This document shows, piece by piece, positions 1 through 9,296 of a stretch of 64,000 nt of DNA (positions are counted from its first letter, which is position 1; every line of letters starts with the position of its first letter). The notes under the pieces are model-generated. The model worked only from the letters and a program-made list of their open reading frames with translations. It was not told the DNA's origin and ran no database searches. The stretch is from Betaproteobacteria bacterium (GTDB lineage Bacteria > Pseudomonadota > Gammaproteobacteria > Burkholderiales > Burkholderiaceae_C): NCBI GenBank assembly GCA_013289985.1, contig JABCYW010000001.1, positions 1 through 64,000 of the forward strand, in the 5' to 3' direction. The translations under genes and the position numbers were made by a program.

Positions 1-1512
1 CGTGCGGCCGATGGCCTCCTCGGCGCGGTAGCCGGTGGTGGCCAGGAAGGTCGGGTTGACCATCGCGTAGCGGCCGCTGGCGAACTCGGTGAGCGTGATC
101 CAGTCGGGCGAGGTGGACACGAGGTGCGACAGCAACGTCTCGCTGCGCCGCACCAGGTCCTCGGCGGCGCGGCGCTCGGTGTCGTCGGTGATGATGGACA
201 GCGTGGCCGGCTCGCCGTCGGCGTCCACGCGCACGCTGCTCACGCGCACGGTGAGCAGGCGGTCCACGCCGGGCATCAGCGTGAATTCGGCCTCGGGCAG
301 GCCCTCGCCCGTGGCCAGCGCCTCGAGTCGCTGCACGTGCTCGGCCGCGCGCTCGCGCGACGCGCCGGCCTCGAACAGCGCGACGAGATCCTGGCCCAGC
401 AGCACGCGCAGCTCGCCGAAGCCGAACAGCGCCACGCCGGCGGGGTTGGCGTCGAGCACGCGGCCCTCGCGGTGCAGCACCAGCGGCGTGGGGATGCGGC
501 GGAACAGGTCCTGGTAGCGCGTCTCGGTGGACCACAGCGCCTGGCGCGCCTTCACGTCCTGGGTGATGTCGCGCAGCACGCCCCAGTAGCCCGCGAATTT
601 GCCCGACTCGTTGGTGCGCGGCTCGGCGCTCAGCGTGAAATGGCGGATGCGGCCCGCGGCATCGCTCCAGCGCAGCGGCACGTCGCGCATCGGCAGGCGC
701 GCGGCGAGCTCCGAGCGGAACGCCTCCAGCACCTGCTGGTCGAACAACACGCCGCGCGTCTCCCACAGCAGCTTGCCCATGCCGGCGTCGACGCCGTGGC
801 GGCGCAGGCCCACGAAGTTGCGCAACTCCTCCTTCGCGGAGAAGCGGATCAGGCGGCCGTTGCCGTCCATCTCCCAGTACGCGTCGGCGGCCACGGCCAG
901 CAGGCCGAGGAAGCGGCGCTCGCGCTCGTCGGCGCTGCGCAGGGTGCGGTCGAGCGTGCGCCCCAGCAGCTCGCCGCCGCCGAGCGCGATGCCCAATACC
1001 AGCGCGTGCGTCAGCAGCGGCCGCACCAGGCTCAGGGGCGAGGCCACCGGCGCGATGCCGGCCGACGACAGCCAGTCGAACGCCATCGCCACCGCCAGCA
1101 GCAGCAGCATGCCGGCGCCGATGGCGGCGGCCAGCACGCCGGCGCGCAGCCTGCCCACCACGGTGAACAGGCACAGGAAGACGCCGACGATGGCCAGCGC
1201 CGGCGACATCAGGCCCTCGCCGGCCACGGCCGCGGCCACTCCGGACAAGCCGATGGCCGAGCCGATCACGTAAGGCAGCGACCGCACCTGCACGCCGCTG
1301 CCGGCGTCGCGGCGCAGCGCGAACGCCACGCCGCCCAGGCCCAGGAACGCCGTGGTCAGCGACAGCCGCGCCACCCAGTCGAGCGGACGGCCGAAGCCCA
1401 GGAACATCAACGCCGACGCGAACGCGACCCCCGCCGTCGCATCCAGCAGGTGGCGCGTCAGCGATTGGCGCAGGCGGTGCCTGGCGTCCTTGTTCGGCGT
1501 CGGTTCGGCCAT
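1..1512 (-). CDS. Multi-PAS membrane sensor protein, C-terminus beyond window edge
   Basis: Open on the minus strand from an ATG at 1512 to the left edge (504 codons seen, no stop), so the gene is partial. Residues about 22-185 hold roughly six hydrophobic membrane segments. They are followed by a PAS domain at about 198-320 (ending in a PAC-like WGVLRDITQD), a second at 330-445 (DANPAGVALFGF; ITDDTERR) and the start of a third from about 456 (MVNPTFLATTGYRAEEAIGR). Membrane domain plus serial PAS domains is the layout of a signalling protein; the output domain (histidine kinase, GGDEF or EAL) lies outside the window and cannot be named. It reads away from pyrF. A perfect 12-bp palindrome at 1566-1577 lies in its upstream region. 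Frame and PAS motifs are clear; the output function is unknown. Confidence 0.85.
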   Translation of the reverse strand, partial: MAEPTPNKDARHRLRQSLTRHLLDATAGVAFASALMFLGFGRPLDWVARLSLTTAFLGLGGVAFALRRDAGSGVQVRSLPYVIGSAIGLSGVAAAVAGEGLMSPALAIVGVFLCLFTVVGRLRAGVLAAAIGAGMLLLLAVAMAFDWLSSAGIAPVASPLSLVRPLLTHALVLGIALGGGELLGRTLDRTLRSADERERRFLGLLAVAADAYWEMDGNGRLIRFSAKEELRNFVGLRRHGVDAGMGKLLWETRGVLFDQQVLEAFRSELAARLPMRDVPLRWSDAAGRIRHFTLSAEPRTNESGKFAGYWGVLRDITQDVKARQALWSTETRYQDLFRRIPTPLVLHREGRVLDANPAGVALFGFGELRVLLGQDLVALFEAGASRERAAEHVQRLEALATGEGLPEAEFTLMPGVDRLLTVRVSSVRVDADGEPATLSIITDDTERRAAEDLVRRSETLLSHLVSTSPDWITLTEFASGRYAMVNPTFLATTGYRAEEAIGRT

Positions 1513-1666
1513 CGGTGTTCTTATGGCGAGCCGTTCGCGGTTCGCCCCCCAGACCCCTAGTTTGACGCGAATTCGCGCGTTCTATCCGTAACGGGTTGAA
1601 CTTCCGATGAAATCTCTGGCTCGGCGCCAGCCACGGATCCCGCTGCCGGCGGCGAGCCCGGACCGC

Positions 1667-2491
1667 TCATCGCAGCGCGGCGATGGCGCCGTTCAGGGCG
1701 GCCCGCGTGGCCAGGGCCACCTGGCGCGCCGCGGCGGCGAAGTCGTCGCCGGCGCCCGCGTACAGGATCGCGCGCGAGGAACTCACGATGATGGGGCCGC
1801 CGGCGCGCCAGCCGGCGCGCACGGTGGCCTCGATGTCGCCGCCCTGGGCGCCGATGCCGGGGATCAGCAGCGGCAAAGTGGGCGCCAGCTCACGGACTCG
1901 GGCCAGTTCGGCGGGGAATGTGGCGCCCACCACCAGCGCCAGCTGCCCGTTGCGGTTCCACGGGCCGGCGGCCAGCCTGGCCAGGTGCTCGAACAGCTTG
2001 TCGCCGTTGGCCAGCACCTGCGCCTGCAGGTCGGAGCCGCCCGGGTTGGAGGTGCGGCACAGCAGGATCAGGCCCTTGCCGTCGTGCTTCATGTAGGGTT
2101 CGATCGAGTCGAAGCCCATGAACGGCGACAGCGTGACGGCGTCGGCCTGGTAGCGCACGAAGGCCTCGCGGGCGTACTGTTCGGCGGTGGCGCCGATGTC
2201 GCCGCGCTTGGCGTCCAGGATCACGGGCACGCCCGGCGCGGTGCGGCGGATGTAGGCCATCAGCTCCTCGAGCTGGTCTTCGGCGCGCTGGGCGGCGAAG
2301 TAGGCGATCTGCGGCTTGTAGGCCGAGACCACGTCCCTGGTGGCATCGACGATGCGCGCGCAGAAGTCGAACACCTTGCTCGCGTCGCCCTTCCACGCGC
2401 CCGGGAACTTCGCGGGTTCGGGATCGAGTCCGACGCACAGCGTGGAGTCGTTGCGGAGCGAGGCGGCCTGCAGGGTGTCGGTGAATCGCAT
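1667..2491 (-). CDS. pyrF: Orotidine 5'-phosphate decarboxylase
   Basis: Decarboxylates OMP to UMP, the last step of de novo pyrimidine synthesis, in the cytoplasm. The 274-residue product is the longer bacterial PyrF form (about 270 residues; the E. coli type is about 245). The catalytic Asp-Lys-Asp signature is visible as [11 protein letters not shown] near residue 93, with substrate-loop elements [13 protein letters not shown] and LCRTSNPGG after it, and IIVSSSRAI near the C-terminus for phosphate binding. The start [20 protein letters not shown] fits the family. It lies 69 bp downstream of purB on the same strand, so the two nucleotide-synthesis genes may be co-transcribed. Confidence 0.96.
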   Translation of the reverse strand: MRFTDTLQAASLRNDSTLCVGLDPEPAKFPGAWKGDASKVFDFCARIVDATRDVVSAYKPQIAYFAAQRAEDQLEELMAYIRRTAPGVPVILDAKRGDIGATAEQYAREAFVRYQADAVTLSPFMGFDSIEPYMKHDGKGLILLCRTSNPGGSDLQAQVLANGDKLFEHLARLAAGPWNRNGQLALVVGATFPAELARVRELAPTLPLLIPGIGAQGGDIEATVRAGWRAGGPIIVSSSRAILYAGAGDDFAAAARQVALATRAALNGAIAALR

Positions 2492-2560
2492 GCGTCGGTG
2501 TCCTTCGTTGTTGTCGTCGTCGTTCGGATGTGAAAACGCGGCCCGTGAGCCGCGTCGTTC

Positions 2561-3934
2561 TCAAAGTTTGATCTTCGCGGCTAGTTGGGAGCCGATGCCG
2601 GTGTAGCTGCCCGGCGTCATCGCCAGCAGCCTGGCCTTGTCGGCCTCAGGCAGGTCCAGCGCGGCCACGAAGCCCTGGATCAGCTCGCGCGTCATCGGCT
2701 GGCCGCGCGTGAACTTCTTCAGCTGGTCGTACGGGTCGGGCAGGCCGTGGCGGCGCATCACCGTCTGGATGGGCTCGGCCAGCACTTCCCACGACGAATC
2801 GAGGTCTTCGGCGAGGCGCGCTTCGTTGAGCTCGAGCTTGTCGAGGCCGCGCGTGAGGCTGTCGTAGGCCAGCACCGCGTAGCCGATGGACACGCCCATG
2901 TTGCGCAGCACCGTGGAATCGGTCAGGTCGCGCTGCCAGCGGCTCACCGGCAGCTTCTGCGACATGTGCGTGAGCATCGCGTTGGCCATGCCCAGGTTGC
3001 CTTCGGCGTTCTCGAAGTCGATCGGGTTGACCTTGTGCGGCATCGTGGACGAGCCCACCTCGCCCGGCCTGGTCTTCTGCTTGAAATAGCCCAGGCTCAC
3101 GTAGCCCCAGACGTCGCGCGCCCAGTCGATGAGGATGGTGTTCAGGCGCACGGTGGCGTCGAACAGCTCGGCCATGTAGTCGTGCGGCTCGATCTGGATC
3201 GTGTACGGGTTGAGCTTCAGGCCCAGGCGCTCCTCGACGACCTTGCGCGAGAAGTCTTCCCAGTCGGCCTCGGGGTAGGCCGAGACGTGCGCGTTGTAGT
3301 TGCCCACCGCGCCGTTCATCTTGGCCAGCAGCACCACGTCGGCGATGCGCGCGCGGGCGTGCACGAGGCGCGCGAGCACGTTGGCCACTTCCTTGCCCAC
3401 GGTGGTGGGGCTGGCCGTCTGGCCGTGGGTGCGCGCCAGCATGGGCACCGCGGCGAAGCGGTGCGCCATGGCCTGCATGCGCGTGAGGATGCCGTCGATG
3501 GCCGGCAGCACCACCTGCTCGCGCGCGGCCTTGAGCATCAGCGCGTGGCTGGTGTTGTTGATGTCCTCGCTGGTGCAGGCGAAGTGGATGAACTCCAGCT
3601 TGTCCTTCAGCTCGGGCACGTGGCCGATGCGCTGGCGCAGCCAGTACTCGACGGCCTTCACGTCGTGGTTGGTTTCCTTCTCGATGTCCTTGATCGCCTG
3701 CGCGTCGGCCTCGGAGAAGCGCACCACCAGCGAGCGCAGCAGCCCCTTGACCGACTCGGGCAGTGCCGGGAACTCGGAAAAGCCGGCGTCCGACAGCGCG
3801 ATGAACCACTCCACCTCGACCTGCACGCGGCGATGCATCAGGCCGAACTCGGACAGCAGCGGGCGCAGCGCGGCCAGCTTGGGAGCGTAACGGCCGTCGA
3901 GGGGCGACAGGGCGGTGAGGGCGGAATGAGGCAT
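2561..3934 (-). CDS. purB: Adenylosuccinate lyase
   Basis: Splits SAICAR and adenylosuccinate, releasing fumarate in two steps of purine synthesis. The 457-residue protein starts at MPHSALTALSPLDGRY, which matches the E. coli PurB beginning and its length of about 456; the frame stays open 23 codons further upstream, but that extension is low-complexity and unlikely. The fumarase/lyase superfamily signature GSSTMPHKVNPIDFENAEGN is intact, and the HGQTASPTTVGKE segment carries the catalytic histidine region. Followed by pyrF on the same strand and divergent from the Hsp70-like gene at 4165. Confidence 0.96.
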   Translation of the reverse strand: MPHSALTALSPLDGRYAPKLAALRPLLSEFGLMHRRVQVEVEWFIALSDAGFSEFPALPESVKGLLRSLVVRFSEADAQAIKDIEKETNHDVKAVEYWLRQRIGHVPELKDKLEFIHFACTSEDINNTSHALMLKAAREQVVLPAIDGILTRMQAMAHRFAAVPMLARTHGQTASPTTVGKEVANVLARLVHARARIADVVLLAKMNGAVGNYNAHVSAYPEADWEDFSRKVVEERLGLKLNPYTIQIEPHDYMAELFDATVRLNTILIDWARDVWGYVSLGYFKQKTRPGEVGSSTMPHKVNPIDFENAEGNLGMANAMLTHMSQKLPVSRWQRDLTDSTVLRNMGVSIGYAVLAYDSLTRGLDKLELNEARLAEDLDSSWEVLAEPIQTVMRRHGLPDPYDQLKKFTRGQPMTRELIQGFVAALDLPEADKARLLAMTPGSYTGIGSQLAAKIKL

Positions 3935-4164
3935 GGGAACTCGGGCTGGGCTCGCGTGGGGCGAGCTTGAGGCGGAAGATGGCGCGGCCGTGCGGAAGCG
4001 CAAAACCCACCGATTTTACGGGTCGCGGCGCCCCGGTGCCAGGGGCAACCCGAATGCAGACCCTGGATTCCGGCCCACGGCAAGCCATTTCGAAGGATCC
4101 AGGCCGCCATTGACGCGTCTTCCCGACCCTCGCACAATCACGCCCCTTTCGCCCTCCAATTCCC

Positions 4165-5475
4165 ATGCCGGCCTCCGCCCGCGACTATTGCGCCATCGAT
4201 TTCGGCACCTCCAACTCGGCCGTGGCCGTGCCCACCGACGCCGGCATGGAATTGGTGCCGCTGGAGCCCAGGCACGGCGAACGCGGCCGCACCATGCCCA
4301 CCGCCGTGTTCTACGTGGCCGAGGGCAAGGACCTGCACACGCTGCCCAAGCTGTACGGGCGCGCCGCCGTCGCCGCCTACGTCGACGGTACCGACGGCCG
4401 GCTGATGCGCTCGATGAAGAGCGTGCTGGGGTCGGCGCTGATGGAGCAGCACACCGACATCGGCGCCGGCCGCTCGGTGGCCTTCGGCGACGTGATCGCC
4501 AGCTACCTGCTGCACCTGAAGAAGGCCGCGCAGGCGCACACGGGCCGCGAGATCGAGCGCATCGTGCTGGGCCGCCCCGTGTTCTTCGTCGACGACGACC
4601 CCCAGCGCGACGCCGCCGCCCAGGCCTCGCTGGAAGCCGCCGCGCGCGCCGTCGGGTTCACCGAGGTGCGCTTCCAGTACGAGCCGATCGCCGCCGCGTT
4701 CCACTACGAGGAGCAGGTGACGCGGGAGCAGACCGTGATCGTGGCCGACATCGGCGGCGGCACGTCCGACTTCTCCGTGGTGCGCGTCGGGCCCGAGCGC
4801 CGCGGCCACATCGACCGCCGCGCCGACATCCTCGCCAGCCACGGCGTGCACTCCGCCGGCACCGACTTCGATCGCCACGTCGAGCTCGCCCGCATCCTGC
4901 CGGCGCTCGGCTTCGGCGCGTACGGGCCGCCGCGCGGCGACCGGGCGCCGCTGGAGGTGCCCAGCCGCATCTACTTCGACCTGGCCACCTGGCACCTTAT
5001 CAACACCGTCTACCGGCCGCAGCGCGTGATGGAGATCGCCGCGATGCGCGACGACTACGCCGACCCGCGCCATCACGCGCGCCTGATGACCGTGCTGCGC
5101 GACCGCCTGGGCCACTCGATGGCCGGCCTCGCCGAGGACGCGAAGATCGCCGTGGCGCAGGGCGGCACGCACGAGGTGGACCTGTTCGAGATCGAGCGCG
5201 ACCTGGCCGTGAGCGTCAGCGAGGAGCAGGCCGTGGCCGCGATCGGGCACGACCTCGAACGCATCGTGCAGGCCGCGCGCGACACCGCGCGCCTGGCCGG
5301 CGTGCAGGCCGACCGGATCGACGCGCTGTACTTCACCGGCGGCTCCACCGGCCTGCGCCTGCTGGCCGACCGCCTCGCCGCCGCGTTCCCGAACGCCCAG
5401 CCCGTGCACGGCGACCGCTTCGCCAGCGTGGCCACCGGACTGGGCCTGGAAGCGCGGCGCCACTTCGCCCTCTGA
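4165..5475 (+). CDS. yegD: Hsp70/actin-fold ATPase, YegD-type putative chaperone
   Basis: A 436-residue relative of the ATPase half of DnaK. The phosphate-1 motif AIDFGTSNSAVAV is at the N-terminus, phosphate-2 IVADIGGGTSDFSVVRV lies around residue 190, and the adenosine motif YFTGGSTGLRLLADR is near the C-terminus. There is no separate Hsp70 substrate-binding lid, and the length is close to E. coli YegD (about 450), so the protein is a YegD-class member, whose substrate is not known. It stands alone, divergent from purB. The following 235 bp contain two small hairpins (5534-5551 and around 5578) that may end transcription but have no clear U-run. Confidence 0.88.
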   Translation: MPASARDYCAIDFGTSNSAVAVPTDAGMELVPLEPRHGERGRTMPTAVFYVAEGKDLHTLPKLYGRAAVAAYVDGTDGRLMRSMKSVLGSALMEQHTDIGAGRSVAFGDVIASYLLHLKKAAQAHTGREIERIVLGRPVFFVDDDPQRDAAAQASLEAAARAVGFTEVRFQYEPIAAAFHYEEQVTREQTVIVADIGGGTSDFSVVRVGPERRGHIDRRADILASHGVHSAGTDFDRHVELARILPALGFGAYGPPRGDRAPLEVPSRIYFDLATWHLINTVYRPQRVMEIAAMRDDYADPRHHARLMTVLRDRLGHSMAGLAEDAKIAVAQGGTHEVDLFEIERDLAVSVSEEQAVAAIGHDLERIVQAARDTARLAGVQADRIDALYFTGGSTGLRLLADRLAAAFPNAQPVHGDRFASVATGLGLEARRHFAL

Positions 5476-5710
5476 CGCCTGACTTGTTGCGCGTGGGAGA
5501 CAGCCGCCCCCCAGTTCGTGGGGGAACGCCTGGCGCGAAGGCTGCTTCGCGACGCGCGGCAGTCCGGGCGTCAGCTGCCTTCCGGCAGGCCCCCGATACG
5601 CTGCTACGCGATTTTGCGGCGCCCGCAAACCCCCGCATGGGCGCCTTTCGCCACGCGTTTTTCGGGGAGCGCTTCTATAGAATGAAGCTCAGTCCAAGCT
5701 CCCTGCCCAC

Positions 5711-6328
5711 ATGAAACTCATCGGATCTCTCACCAGCCCCTACGTTCGCAAAGTGCGTGTCGTGCTGGCGGAGAAGAAGCTCGACTACAACTTCGTTCTC
5801 GAGGACGTCTGGGGCAGCGACGCCATCCTCGCGTCGAACCCGCTGGGCAAGGTGCCCTGCCTCGTGATGGAAGGCGCCGAGGCGGTGTTCGACTCGCGCG
5901 TCATCGTCGAATACGTCGACACGCTGTCGCCGGTGGGCAAGCTCATCCCGTCATCGGGCCGCGAGCGCGTCGAGGTGCGCACCTGGGAAGCCCTGGCCGA
6001 CGGCCTGCTCGACGCCTGCGTGGCCGCGCGCCTGGAGGCCACCTGGTCGGGCCGCACGGACGCGCAGCGCTGCCAGGCCTGGATAGCCCGCCAGCAGGTG
6101 CGCATCGCCGCCACGCTGAAGTCCATCAGCCAGGGCCTGGGCGACAAGGCCTATTGCGTCGGCACGCACTTCTCGCTGGCCGACATCGCCGTGGGCTGCG
6201 CGCTCGGCTACCTCGACTTCCGCTTCCCCGCCAACACCTGGCGCACCGACTACCCCAACGTCGTTCGCCTGGCCGACAAGCTCGCCGCGCGCCAGAGCTT
6301 CATCGACACGGTGCCGCCCGCGGCCTGA
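5711..6328 (+). CDS. yibF: Glutathione S-transferase, YibF-like
   Basis: A 205-residue cytosolic GST. The N-terminal thioredoxin-fold half begins MKLIGSLTSPYVRKVRVVL, with the usual catalytic Ser region (TSPYVRK) and the cis-Pro/glutathione-binding NPLGKVPCLV and FDSRVIVEY. The C-terminal all-helical domain follows (EALADGLLDACVAARLE; SLADIAVGCALGYLDFRF). Length and motifs match E. coli YibF. Its physiological substrate is unknown. A candidate sigma70 -10 region (TATAGAAT at 5676-5683) lies in front, and a strong intrinsic terminator follows, so it is likely a single-gene unit. Confidence 0.92.
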   Translation: MKLIGSLTSPYVRKVRVVLAEKKLDYNFVLEDVWGSDAILASNPLGKVPCLVMEGAEAVFDSRVIVEYVDTLSPVGKLIPSSGRERVEVRTWEALADGLLDACVAARLEATWSGRTDAQRCQAWIARQQVRIAATLKSISQGLGDKAYCVGTHFSLADIAVGCALGYLDFRFPANTWRTDYPNVVRLADKLAARQSFIDTVPPAA

Positions 6329-6348
6329 ACCCGCAGGCAACGTGAACG

Positions 6349-6373
6349 AAGGCGGCCTCGGGCCGCCTTTTTT
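6349..6373 (+). terminator. Rho-independent terminator after the GST gene
   Basis: A GGCGGCC / GGCCGCC stem with a three-base loop, preceded by A residues and followed immediately by a run of T. It starts about 20 bp after the GST stop codon. Confidence 0.9.
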
Positions 6374-6451
6374 CATGGCGCGCTCGCCCGCGTACGAAGT
6401 CGCTCGTCCGCGCGCTGCGAGAATGCGCCGAAACGACCGAGGGAGCGTGGG

Positions 6452-9295
6452 ATGGGATTCGGCAGAACGGCCCGGACGGGCAGCGTGGGCGCATGGTTGA
6501 TCCTGGCGGCATGGCCGCTTGCCGCAAGCGCACAGCAGCCCCCCAACGCCACGCATCCGAAGGCCGGCAAGGGCGCCCACGCGCCGGGCAACGCCGCGTC
6601 GTCGGCCGCCGCCTTCACGATCGCTCGCACGCCCGCGTGGGTGCAGCCGCTCGCCTACGACGCGTCGATCCCGGTGCCCGCGGCGCCGTACCAGTTCCTG
6701 TTCACCGAGCAGCAGATCCGCGTGCAGGACGGCGGCTCCACGCGCTACCAGCACACGCTGCGCCAGATCAACGACACGTCGGCGCTGCAGCAAGGCGGCC
6801 AGATCGAGATCGACTTCGACCCGAGCTACCAGCGGCTGGTGTTCCACAAGATCGAGATCCTGCGCGGAACCCTGCGCATCGACAAGCTCGACGCGAAGAA
6901 GATCCGCCTGCTGCAGCGCGAGCAGCAGCTCGAGCGCCAGATGATCGACGGCCGGATCACGGCGTCGATCGTGCTGGACGACCTGCGCGCGGGCGACCGC
7001 GTCGAATGGTCGGCCTCCCTCATCGGCGACAACCCCGTCTTCGGCGGGCGTTTCGTCGCCAGCGACTGGGACGCCTATTCCAACGCACCCATCGGTGTCT
7101 GGCGCATGCGCGTGCTGGCACCGGCCGCGCGCGACATCCGCACGCGCGTGGGCGATCCGGCCACCACCACCGTCACCAGCAGCGTGCACGACGGCGTGCG
7201 CGAGACGATCTTCAAGCGCGTCAGCGTGCCGCAGGCCCAGAGCGACGACCACCTGCCACCGGCCGAATACCTGAAGTGGCAGGTCGACCTGAGCGAGTAC
7301 GCCGACTGGAAGGACGTGGCGGCGTGGGCCGCGCAGCTGTTCGCCCGCGCGATGCAGTCCAGCCCGGCCGTCGACGCGCAGGTGGCGGCGCTGAAGGCCA
7401 AGGCCGCCGACCGCGACGCGCTGCTGCGCGCCACGCTCGACTTCGTGCAGCGCGACATCCGCTACTTCGGCAGCGAGTCGCACCAGCCCGCGACGGCCGA
7501 CACGGTGCTGCACCAGCGCTTCGGCGACTGCAAGGACAAGGTGGCGCTGCTGGCCGAGCTGCTCGCGCGCATGGGCTTCGAGGCCACACCGGTGATCGTG
7601 TCCGCGCAATACCAGGACGCCACCAGCCAGCGCCTGCCCAGCCCGCTCGCCTTCGACCACGCGATCGTGCGCGTGATAGTGGACGGCAAGCCGGTGTTCC
7701 TCGACGCGACGCGCTCGCAGCAGACGGGCACGGTAGCCGCGCGCGAATCGCGGGATCTCGGATTGGGCCTGCTCGCCCGCGACGGCGTGGACGCCCTCAC
7801 GCCGCTGCCCAGCGGCCGCGACACGGTGCGCACCGAGACCATCGACACCTTCTCGTTCCCGAAGCTGAACGAGGAAGGCTCGATGACCTCGGTCACGACG
7901 CTGCACGGCGAGCCGGCCGAGTGGTTCCGCCTGCTGCAGGCGAGCCAGCCGCAGGCCGACATCGACCGGGCCGTCAGCGCCGAGATCGTGCGCGCGTACC
8001 CGTCGCTGACGATCTCCGGGCCGATCGAGTTCGAGACCGCCACGGAAGACAACACCGTCAAGATCACGTCGCACTTCCGCACCGGCGACTTCTGGACGCT
8101 GCCGGAGCAGCGCTGGCTGGTGGGACGCTACGCCCTGTTCGGCCTCGCCGTGCCGCTGCGGCTGCCCGACCAGGCCACGCGCACGCAGCCCTACCGCATC
8201 GCCTCGCCGGGCCGCTACCTGCACCACACTAGCGTGGTATTCGGCGAGCCGTTCCCGGGCGCGCCCGTCAGCACGCACATAGACGAGACGAACGACGTCT
8301 TCGACCTGCACGTCCGCTTCGAGGCGCAGTCGCCGCGCGAGGACGCGTACGGCGAGCTGCGCCTTCTCGCCGACACCGTCGCGCCCGCCGACTGGCAGGC
8401 GCATCGCGACAAGCTCAACAAGTCGTGGCCCAAGCTGTCCGGCAACTTCGTCGTCTCGCCGCTTTCGGTGGAACAGCAGGCGGCGCTGCGCACGGAGGGC
8501 GACGCGCTGCTGGCCAAGCTGCGCCGCGGCGACATGCTCACGACCACGCAGGTGCAGGCGGCCGCGTACCTGAGGATGCTCGCGCTCGACAAGGAACTCG
8601 ACTCCGATCGCCTGCCGCCACCGCTGCGCGCGCAGGTGCTGGCGGCCAAGGGCGTGCAGCTCGACCACCTCGGCAAGCTGGACGCGGCCAAGGGGGCCTT
8701 CGAGGCCTCGCTGCTGCTCGATCCGGCCAGCGCCGAGACCCACGGCGCGCTCGCCGAGAACGCGATGTACCGCGGCGACGACGCCATGATGCTCAAGGAG
8801 GTGGGCGAGACGCTGCGGCTCGCGCCGTCCCGCACCGATCCCTACAAGACCCGCGGCATCGCGCACTACCTAGCCGGCGACATGGCGGCCGCCAGCGCCG
8901 ACTTCGTCTCGGCGCTGCAGGCGCGCGACGAGATCGAGCACAGCTACGGCGCGATCTGGCTGTACCTGGCAACGCGCCGCGGCGGCGGCGACGGCGTGCG
9001 GGCGGTCAAGGCCTACGAGCCAACCGCGCCCTACCCCGAGTGGCCGTACGGCGTGCTGCAGCTGATGGAAGGCCGCATCGGATTCGCGGCGGCGCTCGAG
9101 GCCTCGCGCGAGAACGGCCAGCGCAGCCTGAACCGCGAATGCGAGCTGTACTTCTTCGCCGGCGAGAAGGCCCTGGCCGACGGCGATCTCGCCACCGCGC
9201 GCAAGTACCTGCGCCTAAGCGTGGCCACCGGCGTGACCGAGTTCGTGGAGTACCAGGCCGCCAGGCGCGAGCTGGTGCGCATCGGCGAAAAATGA
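6452..9295 (+). CDS. Secreted DUF3857 / transglutaminase-like / TPR protein
   Basis: A 947-residue protein with an N-terminal signal peptide (cleavage probably near AASAQQ, residue about 27). A DUF3857 beta domain covers about residues 75-260. A transglutaminase-like domain follows, with the catalytic triad visible: Cys in FGDCKDKVALLAE (about 354), His in FDHAIVRVIV and Asp in FLDATRSQQ. The C-terminal 250 residues contain TPR-type helical repeats (LDKLGKLDAAKGAFEASLLL-like, then DPYKTRGIAHYLAGDMAAAS). The family is common in Proteobacteria and Bacteroidetes and its reaction is unproven. Its stop codon is one base from the stop of the convergent gene at 9297, leaving no room for a private terminator. 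Confidence 0.88.
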   Translation: MGFGRTARTGSVGAWLILAAWPLAASAQQPPNATHPKAGKGAHAPGNAASSAAAFTIARTPAWVQPLAYDASIPVPAAPYQFLFTEQQIRVQDGGSTRYQHTLRQINDTSALQQGGQIEIDFDPSYQRLVFHKIEILRGTLRIDKLDAKKIRLLQREQQLERQMIDGRITASIVLDDLRAGDRVEWSASLIGDNPVFGGRFVASDWDAYSNAPIGVWRMRVLAPAARDIRTRVGDPATTTVTSSVHDGVRETIFKRVSVPQAQSDDHLPPAEYLKWQVDLSEYADWKDVAAWAAQLFARAMQSSPAVDAQVAALKAKAADRDALLRATLDFVQRDIRYFGSESHQPATADTVLHQRFGDCKDKVALLAELLARMGFEATPVIVSAQYQDATSQRLPSPLAFDHAIVRVIVDGKPVFLDATRSQQTGTVAARESRDLGLGLLARDGVDALTPLPSGRDTVRTETIDTFSFPKLNEEGSMTSVTTLHGEPAEWFRLLQASQPQADIDRAVSAEIVRAYPSLTISGPIEFETATEDNTVKITSHFRTGDFWTLPEQRWLVGRYALFGLAVPLRLPDQATRTQPYRIASPGRYLHHTSVVFGEPFPGAPVSTHIDETNDVFDLHVRFEAQSPREDAYGELRLLADTVAPADWQAHRDKLNKSWPKLSGNFVVSPLSVEQQAALRTEGDALLAKLRRGDMLTTTQVQAAAYLRMLALDKELDSDRLPPPLRAQVLAAKGVQLDHLGKLDAAKGAFEASLLLDPASAETHGALAENAMYRGDDAMMLKEVGETLRLAPSRTDPYKTRGIAHYLAGDMAAASADFVSALQARDEIEHSYGAIWLYLATRRGGGDGVRAVKAYEPTAPYPEWPYGVLQLMEGRIGFAAALEASRENGQRSLNRECELYFFAGEKALADGDLATARKYLRLSVATGVTEFVEYQAARRELVRIGEK

Positions 9296-9296
9296 A

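Noticed and set aside
124-1560. 478-codon plus-strand frame at the left edge
   Set aside because: It is antisense to the PAS sensor gene, whose minus-strand frame has clear membrane helices and PAS motifs.
5951-8866. 971-codon minus-strand frame over the GST and transglutaminase genes
   Set aside because: Shadow of two well-supported plus-strand genes and it would cross the GST terminator.
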